A program made the position numbers and the translations under genes. A model generated the notes under the pieces. It saw nothing but the letters and a program-made list of their open reading frames with translations. It was not told the origin of the DNA and searched no databases. From positions 1 through 33,426 of the forward strand of contig CALMVN010000079.1 in NCBI GenBank assembly GCA_937873225.1: 33,426 nucleotides of DNA, read 5' to 3'. The DNA comes from an uncultured Acetobacteraceae bacterium (GTDB taxonomy: Bacteria; Pseudomonadota; Alphaproteobacteria; Acetobacterales; Acetobacteraceae). Positions 28,832 through 33,426 of this stretch are shown here, in pieces (positions within the stretch are counted from its first letter, which is position 1; the number at the start of each line of letters is the position of its first letter).

Positions 28832-29280
28832 GTCGGGCTCCTGTGCAGCAGGGCGCTACGTCGGCACCGGCAGACGACCTCGTCGCGCTGGTTCAGGGCG
28901 CGGTGCTCGAACACCACGATGCCGTTGGCCGGCCTCGACCGGCTGTCCCGCTTCTCGACCACGGTCGTCTCGACCCGCAGCGTGTCGCCCACGAACACCG
29001 GCTTCGGCATCACCACCGCGTCGTAGCCGAGGTTGGCCACCAGGGTGCCGAGCGTGGTGTCACCCACCGAGATGCCGATCATCAGGCCGAAGGTGAAGAT
29101 GCCGTTGACGACGATGCGGCCGAACTCGGTGCCGGCGGCGTGCTCCGCATCCAGGTGCAGCGGCTGCGGGTTGTGCGTCAGCGCGGTGATCAGCAGGTTG
29201 TCGGTCTCGGTCACGGTGCGTCGCAGCGCGTGCTGCAGGCTCCAGCCGACCTCGAACTGGTCGAAATACCTACCGGCCAT
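28828..29280 (-). CDS. MaoC-family (R)-specific dehydratase/hydratase
   Basis: MAGRYFDQFEVGWSLQHALRRTVTETDNLLITALTHNPQPLHLDAEHAAGTEFGRIVVNGIFTFGLMIGISV...VFVGDTLRVETTV; overlaps the adjacent genes at both ends. Confidence 0.9.
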   Translation of the reverse strand: MAGRYFDQFEVGWSLQHALRRTVTETDNLLITALTHNPQPLHLDAEHAAGTEFGRIVVNGIFTFGLMIGISVGDTTLGTLVANLGYDAVVMPKPVFVGDTLRVETTVVEKRDSRSRPANGIVVFEHRALNQRDEVVCRCRRSALLHRSPT

Positions 29281-31147
29281 GATCGTCGGCCTCCGGCTCC
29301 AGCCGGACCAGCGTTGCGCCCTCGGTGACCTGCTGTCCCACACGGGCCGGAACCTCGGCAACCGTGCCGGCGAAGGGCGCCTGCAGGGACAGCTCCATCT
29401 TCATCGCCTCGACCACGACCAGGGGCGCCCCCTTCGCCACCACGGCTCCGGCCGCCACCGCGACCGCCACCACCCGCCCCGGCATCGGCGAGACGACCAC
29501 GTTGCTTCCCCCGTCGGCGCCGGCTGCCGCCTGGGCGACGGGATCGCGAAAGACATACGGCTCGCCGTTCTCGAACACGACGATCTCGCCATCCTGCTCG
29601 AACACCGGCAGCGGCGCCTGCCGCGTTTCCTGCGCGAGCGTGATGCGTCGCGTTTCGCTGCCATGCGCCAGCCAGACCTCGAAGCGCGGCTCTGCGTTCA
29701 GCCGGAACCCGCGCGGCACCGCGACGGACCGGTCGAGCCGATGCCGTCCGGCCGTCTGCAGCACCCGTCCGGACGGCCGGCCCGGCGGCATCAGCGCGTC
29801 GAGCCGAGCCTCGATGAACCCGGTCTCGACCCGGCCGGCGACGAAATCGGCATGGGACAGCGTGCGGGCCAGGAAGCCGGCGTTGGTCTTCACCGGCCAG
29901 ACCTCGACGGCGCGGCAGGCGGCAGCCAGTCCGGCCGCCGCTTCCCCGCGCGTGGGCGCGTGCACGATCAGCTTGGCGATCATCGGGTCGTAGAAGGCGG
30001 TGACCACCGACCCTTCCTCCACGGCGCTGTCGACCCGCACCGGCCCGGACGGCAGGCGGAGATGATCGAGCACGCCGGTCGACGGCAGGAAACCGGCGGC
30101 GGGATTCTCGGCGTAGAGCCGCGCCTCCATGGCCCAGCCGTCGATCCGAAGCCCCTCCTGCGCGAGCGGCAGGGGCTCGCCGGAGGCGACGCGCAGCTGC
30201 CACTCCACCAGGTCCTGGCCGGTGACCGCTTCCGTCACCGGATGCTCCACCTGCAGCCGGGTGTTCATCTCCATGAACCAGATCCGGTCCGCCCGCAGCC
30301 CCTCGCTCGCGTCCGCGATGAATTCGATCGTGCCGGCGCCCCGGTAGCCGACCGCGACCGCCGCCCTGACCGCCGCCGCGCACACCGCCTCGCGCACCGC
30401 CGGCTCCAGGCCGGGAGCCGGCGCTTCCTCGATCACCTTCTGGTGCCGGCGCTGCAACGAGCAGTCGCGTTCGAACAGGTGCACCACGTTGCCGTGGCTG
30501 TCCGCGAACACCTGCACCTCGATGTGTCGCGGCTGCATCACGCAGGTCTCGATCAGCACCCGGTCGTCGTTGAACGCCGCACTGGCCTCGCGCCGGCAGG
30601 ATGCGAGCGAGGCCGCGAACTCTTCCGGCCGGTCGACCCGACGCATTCCCTTGCCGCCGCCGCCCGCCACCGCCTTGATGAGCACCGGGTAGCCGATGCG
30701 CCCGGCTTCCGCAGCCAGCCGTGCCTCGCCCTGGTCGTCGCCGAGATAGCCCGGCGTGGTCGGCACCCCTGCCGCGGCCATGAGCGACTTGGCGGCGTCC
30801 TTGAGCCCCATGGCACGGATCGCCGCCGGCGGCGGTCCGACCCAGAGGAGCCCGGCGGCGCTCACCGCCTCGGCGAACGCCGCGTTCTCCGACAGGAAGC
30901 CGTAGCCGGGATGCACCGCGTCCGCGCCGCACGCGCGGGCGGCCTCGATGATGCGGTCCACCGCGAGGTAGCTGTCTCGCGCCGGCGACGGTCCGATCGC
31001 GACCGCCTCGTCGGCCTCGCCGACATAGGGTGCGTCCGCGTCCGCCTCGGAGTACACCGCGATGCATCGGATGCCGAGCCGGCGGCAGGTCCGGATGATG
31101 CGCCGGGCGATCTCGCCGCGGTTGGCGATGAGCAGGGATGAGATCAT
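29270..31147 (-). CDS. liuD: Acyl-CoA carboxylase biotin carboxylase/BCCP subunit (methylcrotonyl-CoA carboxylase alpha-like)
   Basis: SSLLIANRGEIARRIIRTCRRLGI; KAVAGGGGKGMR; RDCSLQRRHQKVIEEAPAP; EMNTRLQVEHPVTE; biotinylation motif VEAMKMELSLQAP. Confidence 0.9.
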   Translation of the reverse strand: MISSLLIANRGEIARRIIRTCRRLGIRCIAVYSEADADAPYVGEADEAVAIGPSPARDSYLAVDRIIEAARACGADAVHPGYGFLSENAAFAEAVSAAGLLWVGPPPAAIRAMGLKDAAKSLMAAAGVPTTPGYLGDDQGEARLAAEAGRIGYPVLIKAVAGGGGKGMRRVDRPEEFAASLASCRREASAAFNDDRVLIETCVMQPRHIEVQVFADSHGNVVHLFERDCSLQRRHQKVIEEAPAPGLEPAVREAVCAAAVRAAVAVGYRGAGTIEFIADASEGLRADRIWFMEMNTRLQVEHPVTEAVTGQDLVEWQLRVASGEPLPLAQEGLRIDGWAMEARLYAENPAAGFLPSTGVLDHLRLPSGPVRVDSAVEEGSVVTAFYDPMIAKLIVHAPTRGEAAAGLAAACRAVEVWPVKTNAGFLARTLSHADFVAGRVETGFIEARLDALMPPGRPSGRVLQTAGRHRLDRSVAVPRGFRLNAEPRFEVWLAHGSETRRITLAQETRQAPLPVFEQDGEIVVFENGEPYVFRDPVAQAAAGADGGSNVVVSPMPGRVVAVAVAAGAVVAKGAPLVVVEAMKMELSLQAPFAGTVAEVPARVGQQVTEGATLVRLEPEADDHGR

Positions 31148-31154
31148 GACCGCC

Positions 31155-32776
<1,622 letters not shown>

Positions 32777-32780
<4 letters not shown>

Positions 32781-33426
32781 CGCGGCGTGGCTCCCTCGAT
32801 CAGCTCCCGGCCGATCAGGAACCGGCGTATCTCGTTGGTGCCGGCGCCGATGTCGTACAGCTTGGCGTCGCGCAGCAGCCGCTCCACCGGCCATTCCCGG
32901 GTATAGCCGGCGCCGCCCAGTGCCTGGATCGCTTCCAGCGCCGTCTTCACCGCGTTCTCGCTGGCGAGCAGGATCGCCGCCGCCGCGTCGGTGCGCGTGG
33001 TGTTGCCGGCGTCGCAGGCCTTCGCCACCGCATACACGTACGCACGCGCCGAGTTGAGCGCCACGTACATGTCGGCGATCTTGGCCTGCATCAGCTGGAA
33101 CCCGCCGACCGGCTTGCCGAACTGCTGGCGCTCGCGGACATAGGGCAGGCACACGTCCAGGCAGGCCTGCATGATGCCGAGCGGGCCGCCGGCCAGCACC
33201 GCGCGCTCGTAGTCCAGCCCGGACATCAGGATCGCCACCCCCTGTCCTTCCCGGCCCATGATCGCCTCGGCGGGCACCTCGCAGTCCTGGAACACCAGCT
33301 CGGCGGTGTCGCTGCCGCGCATGCCCATCTTGTCGAGCTTCTTCGACACCGAGAATCCGGCCCAGCCCTTCTCGACCAGGAAGGCGGTGATCCCCTTCGG
33401 CCCGGCGGCTGGATCGGTCTTGGCAT
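32777..33426 (-). CDS. liuA: Acyl-CoA dehydrogenase, isovaleryl-CoA dehydrogenase-like, C-terminal part (runs off the window edge)
   Basis: [129 protein letters not shown] overlap with liuB. Confidence 0.9.

Noticed and set aside
29033-31141. 702-aa plus-strand ORF
   Set aside because: Antisense to the MaoC and biotin carboxylase genes; no domain recognisable.

Overview
High-GC, protein-dense window, probably from an alphaproteobacterium of the Acetobacteraceae/Rhodospirillales type (inferred from gene content and GC only). It has four parts. (1) 1-11858: a phenylacetate (paa) catabolic region: FadB-like hydratase N-terminus, thiolase, paaN, paaG, paaI, paaK, paaR (apparently frameshifted), paaEDCBA and paaX. 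(2) About 11.9-15.2 kb and 16.3-17.3 kb: eroded DNA with recognisable pseudogenes (NrsF/DUF1109, SDR oxidoreductase, DUF2269). It surrounds an intact HARP-like ORF and an intact ACMSD-type amidohydrolase. (3) 17307-27906: a divergent locus and the best candidate for an under-described system. One arm encodes an XRE-cupin regulator, a TonB-dependent receptor and DUF1611/DgcN. The other encodes a membrane-anchored S12 serine hydrolase, a DgcA/dipeptide-epimerase-type enolase, a POT peptide transporter with a degenerate ExxER motif, and a second S12 hydrolase with a DUF3471-like tail. Related GGGATAA-type inverted repeats lie upstream of all three transcription units. I interpret this as a regulated import and catabolism module for peptides containing D-amino acids. 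(4) 27932-33426: a CitE-like lyase, MaoC, biotin carboxylase/BCCP, carboxyltransferase and acyl-CoA dehydrogenase cluster, with the same gene set as the Mycobacterium tuberculosis Rv2498c-Rv2502c leucine/itaconate locus. No tRNA, rRNA or CRISPR was seen. All family calls come from reading motifs, not database searches.
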